Shown here: positions 23,617 to 35,536 of the stretch, in pieces | Numbering within the stretch: position 1 is the stretch's first letter | Layout: every line of letters starts with the position of its first letter | Assembly: GCA_021234155.1 (NCBI GenBank) | Contig: JAJEKV010000006.1 | Location: forward strand, 1,798,001 to 1,862,000 | Direction of reading: 5' to 3' | From: Isoetes taiwanensis | Lineage: Eukaryota; Streptophyta; Lycopodiopsida; Isoetales; Isoetaceae | Length of the DNA stretch: 64,000 nt | The notes under the pieces: generated by a model | Told to the model about the DNA's origin: nothing | Database searches by the model: none | The model's input: only the letters and a program-made list of their open reading frames with translations | Translations under genes and position numbers: made by a program

Positions 23617-24420
23617 TTATGGAAAAGGCGGGAAGCAAAGAACCGATTCTTTAAGAAAATTCTCCAGTTGGTCAATATAGAGCCCAAACAAGGTAGGAGA
23701 AAGAGTGCAGCCTTGTTTTACTCCCACGTCACTGACAATTAAGTCAGACATGCCAGACGGAGTCACAACCCTTCCACGGACTGATTCGTATAACCTGCCT
23801 ATGGCTTGAACCCATTCACTAGGCACACCAAGCTGGATTAACCTATTCAAGAGTTTCTGACGAGGCACCGTGTCGAATGCTTTAGCAAAATCAACAAAGC
23901 AGCAGAGCAGTGGTTTCCCTTGTGATCTGGCCTCCTCTATCATAGTACGAAGTGTGAGCAAATGATCTATAGTAGAGAAACCACGCCGGAATCCTGCTTG
24001 CCCTCGCGCTCTTAAACCATGCGCCTCCGCCCATATTGTGAGCTTAGAATCAAAAATCTTGCCAAATAGCTTAGCAAGTATGGGGCTGATCATGATAGTC
24101 CTGTAGTTATTTGGCTGCAACACATCACCTTGTTTATGTATTGGGTAGATCAAACTGGTGGTCCAGGCCTCCGGAAACCCCTCTGTAATAGCTTGGTTAT
24201 ATAATTCTGAAATCAGGCCAGCCAATTCGTCTCCACCATCCTTGAGATGTTCTGCCAACAACCCGTCAATATCCACGTGCTTTCCCAGAGCTAGCCCATC
24301 AATTCCCTTCTTAACATCCTCAAGGGTGACTGCAAAACTAGGATGGGCTTCTATAGGTATGCTCAGCTTATCTTCCCCTTTGAAATACAAGTGTAGAGCG
24401 TAAGTTTTCCAAACCTGCAA
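23617..24420 (-). pseudogene. LINE reverse transcriptase domain
   Basis: Contains RT blocks IYPIHKQGD, NYRTIMISPILAKLF, GLRARGQAGFRRGFSTIDHL, CCFVDFAKAFDTVP (first catalytic Asp) and VGVKQGCTLSPTLFGLYID. The frame breaks before the catalytic xDD block, whose remnant (CFDDLL) lies just downstream in another frame. It resembles the RT at 30.8-31.8 kb more than the plant L1 copies in this window. Confidence 0.88.
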
Positions 24421-24522
24421 ATCCGTCAGGGCCAGCTCTTTGGTTGGAGGAGATAGCTGCTTCCAGAACCACTTTCCAGAATATTTTGCCTTATGCTCAA
24501 GTTTTTCTTGCTGCGCAAGTAT

Positions 24523-25068
24523 CTAAGCTTTCTTCTTCTTCTTCACCAAGCTCCTGTAAGCATGCAGCTTAGATGGGTTATCGATTTGCCTCTTAGCAAG
24601 TTTTAATTCTGTGTCATACCAGGCCTTCCTTGGCTGCGTACCAGTTTTCAAATGGTGTTCACCATACACTTGTCTTGCACTACTTGTCAACAATGCATTG
24701 AGAGCAATGGCGCGTGCATGAATATTACGGAGAGCCCTTATACTCGGCAGCCCCAACAGTATCTCATGATGAAAAGCCTGCTTCTGAGACTCTCTGTATT
24801 TGATACATGTCCTATGGTGCTTTAATTGTTGGGACCTGTGCGCAGCCAGCCTAAACAAAAGAGGGGCATGGTCGCTTTCCTCTACAAAGACTCCAATCCG
24901 GAAGTCTTGAATCATGCACAACATATGAGGTTCGCCAATCACATAATCTAAGACTGAGTAAGTAAACTTCTCTGTAGTCTCATTTCTGAATGTGTAACCA
25001 GCAGATCCAGCATGGCGGGTTCCATTAAAAATAATCATATTTAATGATGAGCATAGGTTTAAGATTTG
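24523..25068 (-). pseudogene. LINE endonuclease (C-terminal part) and linker
   Basis: FTYSVLDYVIG and EESDHAPLLFRLA correspond to the late APE-type endonuclease motifs (S-x-x-D-Y and SDH). The linker to RT is basic and ends in a Lys run. The N-terminal half of the nuclease, with its catalytic Glu and DLN block, is absent or decayed because of 5' truncation near 25275. Confidence 0.75.
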
Positions 25069-25275
25069 CTGACCTGCAGCATTCCACTCTTTGTGGCAGC
25101 TTTGACGAGTGAAGGCATCACAAAATAATAGAACAGATTAAACACATCAGTATCATAATATGGCATTGTTGGATCATAGGAAGATGGTGGAAGCTCGCAT
25201 AAAGGGAAACACCAGGGAAAGGAAGTCGGGATTCTGGCACTCGGCGATTTCAAACTACATAACCGCTATTAAAAA

Positions 25276-25643
25276 AAAAAAAAAAGGGGGGTGCATAACA
25301 TAATATAATATAAAATGTCAGATAATTGAATTTAAATTCGCTTGAATAACGAAAAGGGATGGGATACGTGGCAAAATCGGGAGAGGCCGTGAGAAAATAA
25401 TAATAAAAATATAAAATAAAATATAGGGAATCAGCACGTATGACCGGTCCGACGTGTCGAGATAATCATTAGACCTAGGAAAAAGGTAATAATGAAAATA
25501 TAGAGAAGGGGAGGAAAACATACGTATGTCAGTGAAGCAGATAGGGGCAGGTGGCGGATATACGCACACGAAAACCCGAAGGTCAGGATAAGACAAGACC
25601 AGCATTTAAGACAGACGGGCGTAATAAAGAAGCGGGAATTTAG
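25276..25643. other. Spacer between the two LINEs
   Basis: AT-rich then mixed sequence with no open frame of interest. It may be old 5' LINE sequence or host DNA. Confidence 0.4.
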
Positions 25644-25671
25644 ATAGATAGATAGATAGATAGATAGATGG
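25644..25671. repeat. (TAGA)n microsatellite
   Basis: About seven units of the GATA tetranucleotide at the probable 5' edge of the long LINE. The orientation is opposite to its (TATC)n tail at 33044-33069, so it is not a simple target duplication. It may be the tail of a head-to-head inserted minus-strand LINE stub. Confidence 0.9.
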
Positions 25672-25814
25672 ATTTCGTAACCCTAAAGGTTATAGCACAG
25701 TGATAACGAGGAGAAGACGAAGTGTGAAGCTCCGCCTTCAGGATTTCTCGACCTCTTGAGTTCAGGCTTAGCAGGGAAGCGCCAGCCCGATTCCGGCTCA
25801 GCTCGGGAGCAGAA

Positions 25815-26363
25815 ATGGATAAAGGGAAGAACGTTGTCGCCGACAGCGATGGGGAAAGGCAGAATGTCAAGAAGCGTCCAAGATCTGGGGTTCCGGGCAA
25901 CCTCACAGTGCCTTATAACCCTGATCTCGAAGATCTTAACCCATGGTGTATTTGTGAGCCAGATTGTTTGTGTTTAGGCCGAGGTCTGTCATCATGCATA
26001 AGTTGTGGACGAGTTCACTGCCTATTTTGTGATCGCATACACCATGCACAATCAATGCATGATCGTGGCTATAATCTCGGGCTGCTAGGTGTGCTTGGAG
26101 TTCTAGGGGACAAGAATGATTCAGTCCGGCGCCAGGACATGGACAGGACGATGCAATGCTTCAATCAACTCCAGATACATGCAGCAATACAAAAGTCATC
26201 CAGTTACCAGCATAATCTTATGATATGTGATTTTGGCAAGGTCTGTATATATTGCTGCGAAAAAAATCCAGTTGATTTTATGTGCCGAACCTACATGGGA
26301 AGGAATTTGGAGAAGATCAAGAAGATAGGCGAGCCGTCTATAGAAAAAAAGCAAAAGAAGTAA
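25815..26363 (+). CDS. Cys-rich ORF at the 5' end of the LINE
   Basis: 182 codons, intact. The basic N-terminus is followed by two cysteine clusters: WCICEPDCLCLGRGLSSC, then CISCGRVHCLFCDRIHH (a Cys4/His-like metal-binding arrangement), and near the C-terminus VCIYCCEKNPVDFMC. The C-terminal end is lysine-rich. It resembles a plant zinc-binding or PHD/DC1-like module only loosely; I do not assign a family. It lies about 2 kb before ORF1, so it may be an ORF0-type accessory gene of the LINE or an unrelated host fragment. It is open while the downstream ORFs are broken. Confidence 0.6.
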   Translation: MDKGKNVVADSDGERQNVKKRPRSGVPGNLTVPYNPDLEDLNPWCICEPDCLCLGRGLSSCISCGRVHCLFCDRIHHAQSMHDRGYNLGLLGVLGVLGDKNDSVRRQDMDRTMQCFNQLQIHAAIQKSSSYQHNLMICDFGKVCIYCCEKNPVDFMCRTYMGRNLEKIKKIGEPSIEKKQKK

Positions 26364-28454
26364 ATCGTCGGGAGTAAGGAACAAGGAAGTGATGGGATGA
26401 AGGGCAAGAACGGAGGGGCTTGAAGGGGTTAAATGTTATGTTTTATTTTGTTCTCTTCTGTTTTTCTGTTCGTCTTTTATATCAACCTTTTAGCTTCAGC
26501 TTCACCAGTGATTTTCTGGCAACTGCCAAACATAAGTAATCAGTATCAGCTCATGGCTGAATACAAATGTTTAGGCGATACAGGTAAGTCCAGGCAGAAA
26601 AGAGACAAACTATGTTTTGAGAAATAGACGTGTTTAAGGATGGGTGAATACGCCAAAAATATGTAGCTGTGGAAAGCCACGTTTTGAATACAAAGTTAGA
26701 ATGATGAATGAAATACAACTCCTCCATGTATCGCAGATCGACTGTCTTAGTGTGAATTACTTTCCCTTAAAAGTAAAGTATTATATTCATTATCTACAGT
26801 TTCTCTATAGGATTTAGTAGATGAAACAGGGCCATGGAATAGATAGTGCTACTAATGACTTGCATTCTGGTCCCGTCTTGCACGCAGTTTACGACATAAT
26901 ACTAATCCGACCACACAGCTCTGTAACTTGTTAACACACTCACATTTTCTGTTAAGATTCCGCAATAGGAATAGTTATTTTCTTCCATGTAACCCTCTCC
27001 TCCAATGTATTTTTCATAAACTGTATAAACTAGGTGACTAACAATTGTTACAAAGGGAAAATTCTCGTCGACCATCGACTAGTTACACAGTACACAGTAT
27101 CAGCACCCACCCAAACACAAAGGAAGATGACGACAGACACGACAGTAAAGGTATTAGTTAACAGGGCATATGAACAGATACACAAGAACAAGGAAGAGCT
27201 ATTGTACACATAAGCAGGAGGAAGTAGAGAACGCAGATACTGAAAATGGCAGGCTTAGTAGTGGTAAAAAGGATACATAAACAGACGGAAATAGGAGGAT
27301 AGCGAAAAGCATGAATTGAAGATAGCAGTATTAGTGGTAAAAGATAAATAAACAGGTATAGACCACAGGATACCAACACAGTGAAAGGCAAGAGGAAAGG
27401 ACAAAATGCGGTGGACACAGCGAAACAGAAAACAATTGACAGACATATACTGTAACACGGTGGAAATCAACGTGGAGCAAAAAGGTGGCGAAGGTGGTGG
27501 ACTTGGGATGAACTCACAAATGAAGGGAGATAGGTAAACAGATGGACGTCAGAAACGAGGACGAGTCAGACCGAAATACGAACAGACATGTAGATGGAAA
27601 TCAACAGACACAGGGACGACGATAACAGTGAAAAGACAGTGAAGGCACTTGGGGGAAAAGCAAATCATAGGAGCAAGAGTGGACAGAATAAGTGCGGAAC
27701 AGAGAGCCCCAAACTCCGCCGCAAGTATAGCGAGGGCTAGACCCACCAACTGGTAAGCTGAACCACTCCAAAATCTAGAAAAGGCAGCTATATAAGGTCG
27801 CAAGACCATAAGAGTAAAAGATGGACAGAATAAGATACGGGACAGAGAGGCCCAGCCTCCGCCGTACACCAGGATAGCGAGGGCTAGACCCACCAACTGG
27901 TAAATCTGGACCACTATAAACTCAAAAATATCGCAAAAATGCACAAAGTGTGAAATGCGAATACACAAGAGTAAAAAGCGAACGGTATAAGTTACGGGAC
28001 TGAGAGGCTTAGCCTCCGCCGTACAACAGGATAGTGAGGGCTAGACCCACCAACTGGTAGCCGTACCGCTATAAACTCAAATTCATACAGGTACAAGGTA
28101 CGACCCCAAGTTAGGTCGCGGACCTATCGAAAATGGAGAAATGCATAAATAAACGCAGGAGGGTGAATACCATAAAAGAAGTAGATCATCGTCAGCCAAT
28201 CATTAGAGAATATGGGATACCAAGAGATCCGAAGGACAGAGCAAATAATAAATAGTGGAGGCAGAGTAATTAATCATCGGTGATTCTAAAATTCAAAATT
28301 TCAAAACCAGGATTAACGGTGAATTTTGAATCAACGGACCGTTTGAGAAAAATCAATATATATACTGTGTAGAATGAATATGACAATATCGCATCGTACA
28401 GTCTGTAGTGATCACCCGGACGAAGAGCACAGCGGCACGATACACCTCGAAGCA
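26364..28454 (+). other. Purine-rich LINE 5' region
   Basis: No conserved ORF. Purine-rich, ACAGAC-type sequence from about 27110 leads into the tandem repeat block at 27681-28095 and then ORF1. It is probably the promoter-bearing 5' UTR of the LINE. Minus-strand Cys/Ser/Phe-rich frames across it are compositional shadows. Confidence 0.5.
27681..28095 (+). repeat. Three ~150-bp tandem repeats in LINE 5' region
   Basis: Units start near 27681, 27823 and 27981. Each contains a GGGACAGAGAGG-type block, CTCCGCCG, and the string GAGGGCTAGACCCACCAACT, unchanged in all three. Tandem repeats in LINE 5' UTRs often act as promoter monomers. Confidence 0.85.
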
Positions 28455-29065
28455 ATGGCGGAAAGCACCAGCCTTAGTCAACTGAAGAGAGCAGATGCGG
28501 CCAAAGCACTAGCAAGTCAGCAGGACCTCAGAGATTTTCTAGCGCAGATAAACAAGCTGGAGACTAGGATACCCAGCATGGATGCACTCAACACGCTGGC
28601 AGAATCAGTCAACCGTAACAAAATAGCCATCGTCAACATGGACGGGAGGATAGAGGGAGTGGAAAAGACGAGCAAGGAAGTGCAGCGCAGAATGAACGAG
28701 CTGGAGGAGGAGAAAGCCAAAATTCTGAATAGGTTGGTTGAATTAGAAAAAGGAAATGTTCAATTGAATGCATGGGAATCATTTGATAAAATAAAGCCGC
28801 ACATCATAGAGTATGAGGAACAGAATAGAATTAGGCATGACGTTAGGTTGATAGGGGTAGCAGAGAAACCTAACGAGGATACGCACGAAAGGATCGCAGT
28901 AAGTGATAGAGGTGGTCTTCAAAGAGCACCGGAGCATCATTGTCAAAGCCGTACGATCGGGCCAATGGAGGGGGAGGGCGAGGCACATAAACTTGACGCT
29001 TAGGGACCGGTCAGCCAAGGAGAGATTAAGCGCGACGGATCCAGCCGAGGAATGGGATCAAGGTA
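28455..29065 (+). pseudogene. LINE ORF1-like RNA-binding protein
   Basis: Starts at ATG 28455 (MAESTSLSQLKRADAAKAL). The N-terminal half is predicted coiled coil, with heptad-like Leu/Ile spacing around LETRIPSMDALNTLAESV and MNELEEEKAKILNRLVELEK. The C-terminal half has NRIRHDVRLIGVAE, as in L1-type ORF1 proteins. After about 28900 a frameshift moves the continuation, with IIVKAVRSGQWRGRARHINL and RDRSAKERLSA, into another frame. ORF1 proteins form trimers and coat LINE RNA. Confidence 0.7.
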
Positions 29066-29521
29066 CGGTGAAGCCCTAACAAGCCATGCAACGCACAAGG
29101 GCTATTGACAGAGCCGGGCTAAGGCCGTAGAACCGAACCAGTGGGTACAAAGGGGTCAAGAATGGCAAGGTATTTCTGCACAAAAGAGTACGAGAATTGA
29201 CAGGAACGTCGCAGGAGCAAAGTTTGGGAGTATTGGAAACAGGGAGATCGGCGGATGCGGAGAAGGAGAATATAAACCCAATGGGGGTCCTGACACAGGG
29301 GCACGAGAACATGACAATGGGGAGGGCAATAGCAAAGACTAGCCCGAACCACTAACCAAAGATCTGAGAAGGGAAGAAAGAGGCGGAAAAGAGGACGGCG
29401 TAGACCGAACAACGCAAGCCGGGAACATGGATCCAACCCCGAACATGAAGACAAGGGGGAGACCGAGAAGAATGGGAAACAGAGCAGAACACACGGAGAC
29501 CCCGAGAGAGCAATCTCGTGG

Positions 29522-30310
29522 AAAGAAACGCTGAAGATATGGTATTGGAACTGTACTGGGTACCCTTGGGATGACGGGGAGAGGTTGGAAGGAGCACACA
29601 GTTGTGATATAATATGCCTGGTGGAGACATGGGAACATAACATAAAAAGGCTGCCAGAAGAGGAAGGGTACCAGCTATTCACATGCTGGAAGGACAAGGA
29701 GTTCAAAAGTGGGAGAGGGAGTGCAGGATTAGCCTGCTATGTAAAAGAAAATGTAGTAAACAATGCATGTATTTTGCAATCAGATGTCAATAAGAAATAC
29801 ATGATTTTGAATATACAGCTACAAAACAAAATGGAGTTAATTCTGATTTTAGCATACTACCCACCAAGCAGTGATAAGCTAGAGCTGTTAGAATTGGGGG
29901 AGACTATGATGAAATGGAAGGAACAAGGATCAATGATATTAATGGGTGATCTAAACGCCAGAACGGGGCAGGAACAGGCACAAATCGTGAGCATGGGAAG
30001 TACAAATGGGCAATGGATGAGCACGACAAGATCAGAGGAATGGAACAGACATACGGAAGACAGAGCAGAAGTCAATGTCAGAGGGGAGCTACTACTCGAG
30101 ATATGTTCGACGACAGGGGGCATTATAGCCAATGGAGTATAGAGGTGGGAAGGGTCAGGAAAGTACACAAGCCAAAATGCACACGGGAGAAGTAATAGTG
30201 GATTATGTGATAATGAATGACAAAGCAGCGGAGATAGTATCGGAATTCAGACTATTAGAATGGTCGATCGGAAAAATGGGAGAGCCACAGACCCATACAG
30301 CTAACACTTA
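29522..30310 (+). pseudogene. LINE APE-type endonuclease
   Basis: Begins KIWYWNCTGYP (Asn block). Then come IICLVETWE (catalytic Glu), AYYPPSSDK and LMGDLNARTG (Asp-Leu-Asn block). A frameshift near 30140 shifts the Asp-Tyr block (VDYVIMND) into another frame. In LINEs this domain nicks the target to prime reverse transcription. The microsatellite 3' tails of this family may reflect its target preference, but that is inference. Confidence 0.85.
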
Positions 30311-30779
30311 CAGGGAATGAACACGCCTCGAGTGAAAGACATCAAGAGACAGAGGAGGTTAACGGGAAACTGAAAATACAGTTTCAAGAGAAGCAGGTGG
30401 ATATATTCGTACAGTATATCAAAGAAGAGATGGGAAAATGGAATTGGGGGGCACACAGGGCAGACGAAAATGGGGACAGGCTTAATGATATAACAGTGAA
30501 AGTAGCAACAGAGGTGTTCGGAAAGAGAAGAAGCAAAAGAGGGAAGGACGCATTCAAGGCCTCGAGTTGGTACGACGATGAGTGTAGAGAACAGAAAAGA
30601 AAGGTTAGAGAGCAGAGAGGGAGAGAGACATATCAATCCAAAAGAACGGTGTACTTGAAGATGCTGAAGGCGAAGAGAAACAAAAACTTGGTACAGCACC
30701 AATGGGGACTGGCTAAACTTCTGAAAAAAGTAACCCCGGAAAATCTGGAAAGGATTTAAAGGAAAAGGGAAAGGGAATC

Positions 30780-31790
30780 AGAAAAATGATAGCACGCAAG
30801 ACGATATTGGGGCAGACGGGTGGGAGAGATACCTGGAAAAACTGTATAAGACCGGAGCATCTCCAGCACCAATACCAGAGTTGCAAGGGATGGACAAACC
30901 GTGTTTTAGCACACATGAAGTGATGATAGCACTAAACGGAATGGCCAATAACAAAGCCCCAGACCTATATGGATTAACAGTGGAATTGTTAAAATGTGCA
31001 GACACAGCGTTAGGAAAACAGGTGACAGATATATTCAACGGCATCATACACACAGGACTTCCATCCAATTGGGCATATAACAGGGTGATACCCCTACACA
31101 AGGGAGGGAGTAGACAGGAACTTGGAAATTATAGAACCATAATGGTGAGTTCCATTTTTGCAAAATGGTTTGGAAAAGTTTTAGACAATAAGCTGAAGCA
31201 GTGGGCAGAGGTAGGGAATCGGAGAGCACAAGGGCAGACAGGGTACAGGTTGGAACACTAAACCACGGATCACCTAGTGACCCTCAGGATATTGGTAGAA
31301 CAGAATAGAAACTAGGGAAAGAAAGTAATATGCTGCTTTGTGGACTTTAGGAAAGCTTTTGACACAGTACCGAGGGAAAAACTAATACAAAGGCTTATAG
31401 ATATGCAAGCACCAAAGGATATGGTAGGGGCAATTGCAAGATTGTACTATAATGTATATGCAAAAATGGAAGAAGAAGGAAAAGCAATAGATTGCGACAC
31501 AGGAGTCAAACAGGGATGCCCATTATTCCCCACACTGTTCGGGATATACATAGATGCATTACAAGATTTCATAGCAGAACAGCAAGGGGACAGAGACGCT
31601 CCCACACTAGGGGACCCATCATGCTATATGCAGATGACCTGAGCATGATGGCCACAAAAAACAAGGGAATGCACAGGTTACTGAAACTGCTGGAAAGCTT
31701 CTACGAACAGACATGGCTGACAGTTAATCTCGCGAAAACCAAAATAGTCTTCTTCGGTCACAATATAGACATAAACCGTTCAGATATTTG
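30780..31790 (+). pseudogene. LINE reverse transcriptase
   Basis: RT blocks in order: NKAPDLYGLTVELLK, VIPLHKGGSRQELGNYRTIM, AQGQTGYRLEH, CCFVDFRKAFDTVPREKL, GVKQGCPLFPTLFGIYIDAL and, in a shifted frame, LYADDLSMMA (catalytic YADD). Two in-frame stops follow GYRLEH (31258 and near 31312), and a frameshift lies before YADD. It is inactive as read. Confidence 0.9.
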
Positions 31791-32804
31791 GGAACAGAGT
31801 TAGAAGAATCAACAGAATATAGATATCTGGGATACGACACACATGACAAAGGGAAATGGGCTAAAGGGGCAGATACAAGATTCCAAACAACCATTGGGAG
31901 TTATTACAATATGAAAAATTTCTGCAATAAAAGCAGAATAATAGACTGGGAAATCAAATGCTATCTGTTCAGCGCAGTGGTCGCAACCACGCAACTATAT
32001 GGGGTAGAGGCCTGGGGACCGGGGCTAACAGAAAAGAAATGGGAGAAACAGGAGGGAATATTCAGGCAATGGCATAAACAGGAATTCAAGTTGAGAACGA
32101 ACACAGCGCAAACAACCATAGTGTATGAGACGGGGCAGAAACCAATGGAAGTAAGGGCGTGGGAAAAGACCATCAGATATCTCGTAAGAAACAATGCAGG
32201 CGGGAAACCGAATAAGTTAGCGAATATCGCGATCAGCGAATCAGCGAAAGCACACATAACCGAGGGCAACAGATGGTTTAGGGATGTAGCAATGTGGACA
32301 AGAAAAATGGGGATGAATCTGAGTGATCTGATAAGTGAAGGAGAATGGAATGATGAATGGACAAACAAAGCCACGCAAGCTTGGCTGCAAAAACACACAT
32401 GACCCAAGACAATTTGGCTTTTGACTGTATTCAACCCAGAACAACAGATAGGACAGCAGATATATCAGGATAATCTACTAGGGAAAGCCAGGAAGGATAT
32501 CCTGGCAAGATTTAGAATGGGAAGCCACGACCTAAGAATTGAAAAGGACAGATGGCGGAGAATTGAGAAAGATGATCGGATATGCAGAATCTGTAACCGA
32601 GGGGAAGTGGAAGATGAAAATCATATGCTAAATGAATGCCCAATATATGAAGGCATTAGGAACAAGTACAGAAACGTAAGATGGGGCCAACCTGTACACA
32701 CCATGATGGCAAGGACAGAAACAAGGAGGGAACTGGCAGACGCAATACAGGAAATGACGGCAAGGCACCGGGAAGTACATAAAGAAAAAGGGCTTCTGTT
32801 ATGA
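31788..32804 (+). pseudogene. LINE C-terminal domain with CCHC finger
   Basis: Two frames, 31788-32402 and 32421-32804, separated by a stop and short gap, cover the post-RT thumb region. The second carries RICRICNRGEVEDENHMLNEC, a Cys-x2-Cys...His-x4-Cys finger shared with the LINE at 22.35-25.27 kb. A 3' UTR of about 240 bp and the TATC tail follow. Confidence 0.8.
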
Positions 32805-33043
32805 ACCGCCTGAGAGGCACACCATACCTACCTAGAAATGCTCAGCTCAAAGCTGATTGATAACGACGCATCCGTGCACGGCCTTGAAGCCGACTTAAAG
32901 CGGGATGCCGGTATTAATAGAGAAAAGTGAAGCCTTCAGAAAAGGCTACATTGTAAACCAGCATGATGTGCTAGTAGCGCCCACCAAGGAGCTCGCCCAT
33001 GCTACACAAGTCCACGGGCCTCAGGGCACAAGGGACAATAATG

Positions 33044-33069
33044 TATCTATCTACCTATCTATCTATCTG
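33044..33069 (+). repeat. (TATC)n LINE tail
   Basis: About six TATC units (one TACC) directly after the LINE 3' UTR (ending GGGACAATAATG). A simple-repeat tail in place of poly-A. Confidence 0.85.
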
Positions 33070-34817
33070 TTTAGGTTCTGTCTGTTATGTGCATGCACTT
33101 CTGTATCTTTTGAAGTCTGGCAGACTGCCATGTAGTTCACTGCAGAAATGCATGTTGTTTGCAGTCCACAGTTCTTGTTATTGGCACATCAGACTTGTTG
33201 TTATGTACAGTTGTTGTAATTGAAAGGAATATGTGTTGTATAAGACTCTTTGTTCCACACTCTTGTTTCTGCAATTCAATTATGTTCTTGTTATTGTAGT
33301 TCGATGTATGGCATATTATCGAGGCAATAAATGTTTATTGACTATATGATTGAGCGGTAGTGTTATTCATGCTTGTATCTATACGGTTTATATTAACTGT
33401 ATTGCGTACATTGACTTCTATTGTGGCTTTGACAACCATATGCTGAGGTGTAAAATGGGGTTTGACCCCATCTTGTTTTTGCGTGGACGGTCAGGGTTGT
33501 GAGATTTGGCATATTATGTGGTATATTCCATGGATTAAGTGTTGAGATGAGACGAGTATTAGGATGAGACGAGTACTCAAATGCCTATAGAAGACAAAAA
33601 TTATAAAAACTTTTATGGAAGATCAAGTGCGCCACTTTTATTCGAATAGAATAAATGCAAAAATCTCTACAGAGAGTGTTACCCAAGTCATCACCATGGG
33701 GAAAGAGGCTCTCACCACTCTTCCCTGGGCCTGCCACGACTTAGTCTCCATGGGATTTCCATAAGCCAAGGAGGAGGAGAACATGTCCCCTCAAGATATT
33801 GATAATTTTTTTCATAAATCTTGGACATCCACTTGGCACGATCCTTGCCCTTCTTTTTGACACCCCATCAATCCTCTTGTTTTTGTCTTCTTCTCCTTCA
33901 TAACCAAATTCGTCTTCTTGCGTAACAATTAACACAAATTAATATGGGCCCTTGGATTCTAACAACAAGCACAAATAAATCTGGACCCTTGATCTTCTCC
34001 CCAGACCTTTAAAGTGCAATTCTTCTATGTTGACCGGGATTTGCCAAAAATCCGGTCAACAATTGCGTTATGAAATATGGACTTGTTTGGGTTCAATTCC
34101 CAAAGCCTTTCTTATCTTAAATTAAACAAGATCAATAGAACATTCATGATATATGTTGTATATGAAAAATAAAACATCATTATATTGACTTTTTAAATTG
34201 TGGTATATGCTAATATTTTTTTTTTTAAACGTGTGCCACGTGTCAATATTTGATTCCTTAGAAGACACCACGTGTCGGCATTTGATTAGTTATAATAATG
34301 TTTTTTTATTTTAAAAGTATGACACGTGTCAATATTCCTTAGTTAAAAGACACATTGGTATGTGTTATAATAATGACTTAATAGCATAAAAAACAATAGC
34401 TAGATTTCAATAACACATGTGGTACTTTGTTGAATAACATGTAATTTTTTTTAAAAACAATCTTATTTTGACGTTGTACTTTAGTTTTTCACGTGTGGTA
34501 ATATCGAGACCTACACGTGTAATTCTGAAGATAAACAACGGATGGTTCCACTAAAGACAAAAGTGAAGAAAAAAAATACATGTTGACAAAAATTCACACA
34601 AACTATGTCAATTTTTTCTACGCGTGGATTTTTCTGCCAAAAGACCACCGTGGGAAATTTCTACCAAACATTGACTGTTTTTTTTGTGCAAATCCGGATA
34701 AACGGACCATATGGACATTTGGGGCCATTTTGGTGTTGTTTTTGGATAAAGCAACACTTAAAAACAACTGTGGAGTAAAAATTAGAGTCAGTGTGCTAGC
34801 TTGGCTATGGGACTTCT
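33070..34817. other. AT-rich intergenic region, no gene seen
   Basis: No credible ORF. The motif CCACGTGTC or ACACGTGTC recurs near 34230-34510 in an AT-rich context, suggesting a degraded repeat. Confidence 0.5.
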
Positions 34818-35536
34818 AAAGTGTGCTAGGCTTATAGGCGGTCACTGAGTCTGGGCCGGGTATGGGTCTGACACTCCTTAGGTCGCAGGCAACGTGCCTA
34901 TATGAACGTCCTGGACTCGAACGGGCGCAGTGAGTGGTCCTTTAGATTTAGGGGAGTAAGTCGGGTACGGATGTGGGGGTCACTGACGTGGCACGTGTTC
35001 TCTAGTACACCCAGGGATCCGTCATGCCCGGGGCAGGGACGCCTCCCTGACCTGCCTCACAGACCGGGGGGATATAACCCCGAGTAGTCTCAAAGGGTGA
35101 TTCCATGGGATTGCGTCTCTGGAAGGCTACAATCACGCCATAGCATGTTTCAGCCTATTTGCAAAGTGTGCACAGGAGGGGCGGATGGAGTGGACTACCC
35201 TAGCCATTGTTCTATGCCAGCCAACGCCATTTTTACCTCTATCCATCGTTATCTTGAGGCCCTGACCATCAGTCGACTCCATGGAGTCTGAGGTAGGGTA
35301 GAGTCCTTATTTATGGAATATTACTTATGTATCTTGTACTTGTATTACCATGTAGATGATGATGATGATGGATGGACCACCCTTCGTAGTGGTATATTAT
35401 TTTGTGTGTTTTTTTTTTTTTTTTTTGGAAGGACGACAAGCTTTATTCACCAAGTAAGAACTAGAGCAACACAAAATGCAAAGACAGTATTATAACCCCA
35501 GTGGACAAACCAATCCAACTGAGCACAACCACCTGC

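Larger units (their letters stand above)
22345..25275 (-). mobile_element. Non-L1 LINE, 5'-truncated, (TAA)n tail
   Basis: Minus-strand LINE read from about 25275 down to a (TAA/TTA)n tail at 22352-22373. It retains the C-terminal part of an APE-type endonuclease (SVLDYVIG, EESDHAPLL), a reverse transcriptase and a C-terminal region with a CCHC-like finger. It belongs with the element at 25.6-33.07 kb: the RT blocks NYRTIMISPILAKLFGK and CCFVDFAKAFDTVPRQKL match NYRTIMVSSIFAKWFGK and CCFVDFRKAFDTVPREKL there. Frameshifts separate the coding blocks. A 15-A run (25270) sits at the truncated 5' end. Confidence 0.88.
25672..33069 (+). mobile_element. Long LINE with extra Cys-rich ORF and (TATC)n tail
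   Basis: Order on the plus strand: Cys-rich ORF (25815-26363), long non-coding 5' region with ~150-bp tandem repeats (27681-28095), ORF1-like coiled-coil/RNA-binding protein (28455-29065), APE-type endonuclease (29522-30310), RT (30780-31790), C-terminal finger (31788-32804), 3' UTR and a TATC tail. It is nearly full length but has several frameshifts and stops. The 5' limit is uncertain: it could begin at 25672 or further in if the Cys-rich ORF is unrelated. Confidence 0.8.

Noticed and set aside
29076-29706. Minus-strand Ser/Leu/Cys-rich ORFs opposite the LINE
   Set aside because: Antisense shadows of purine-rich LINE coding sequence; no domain.
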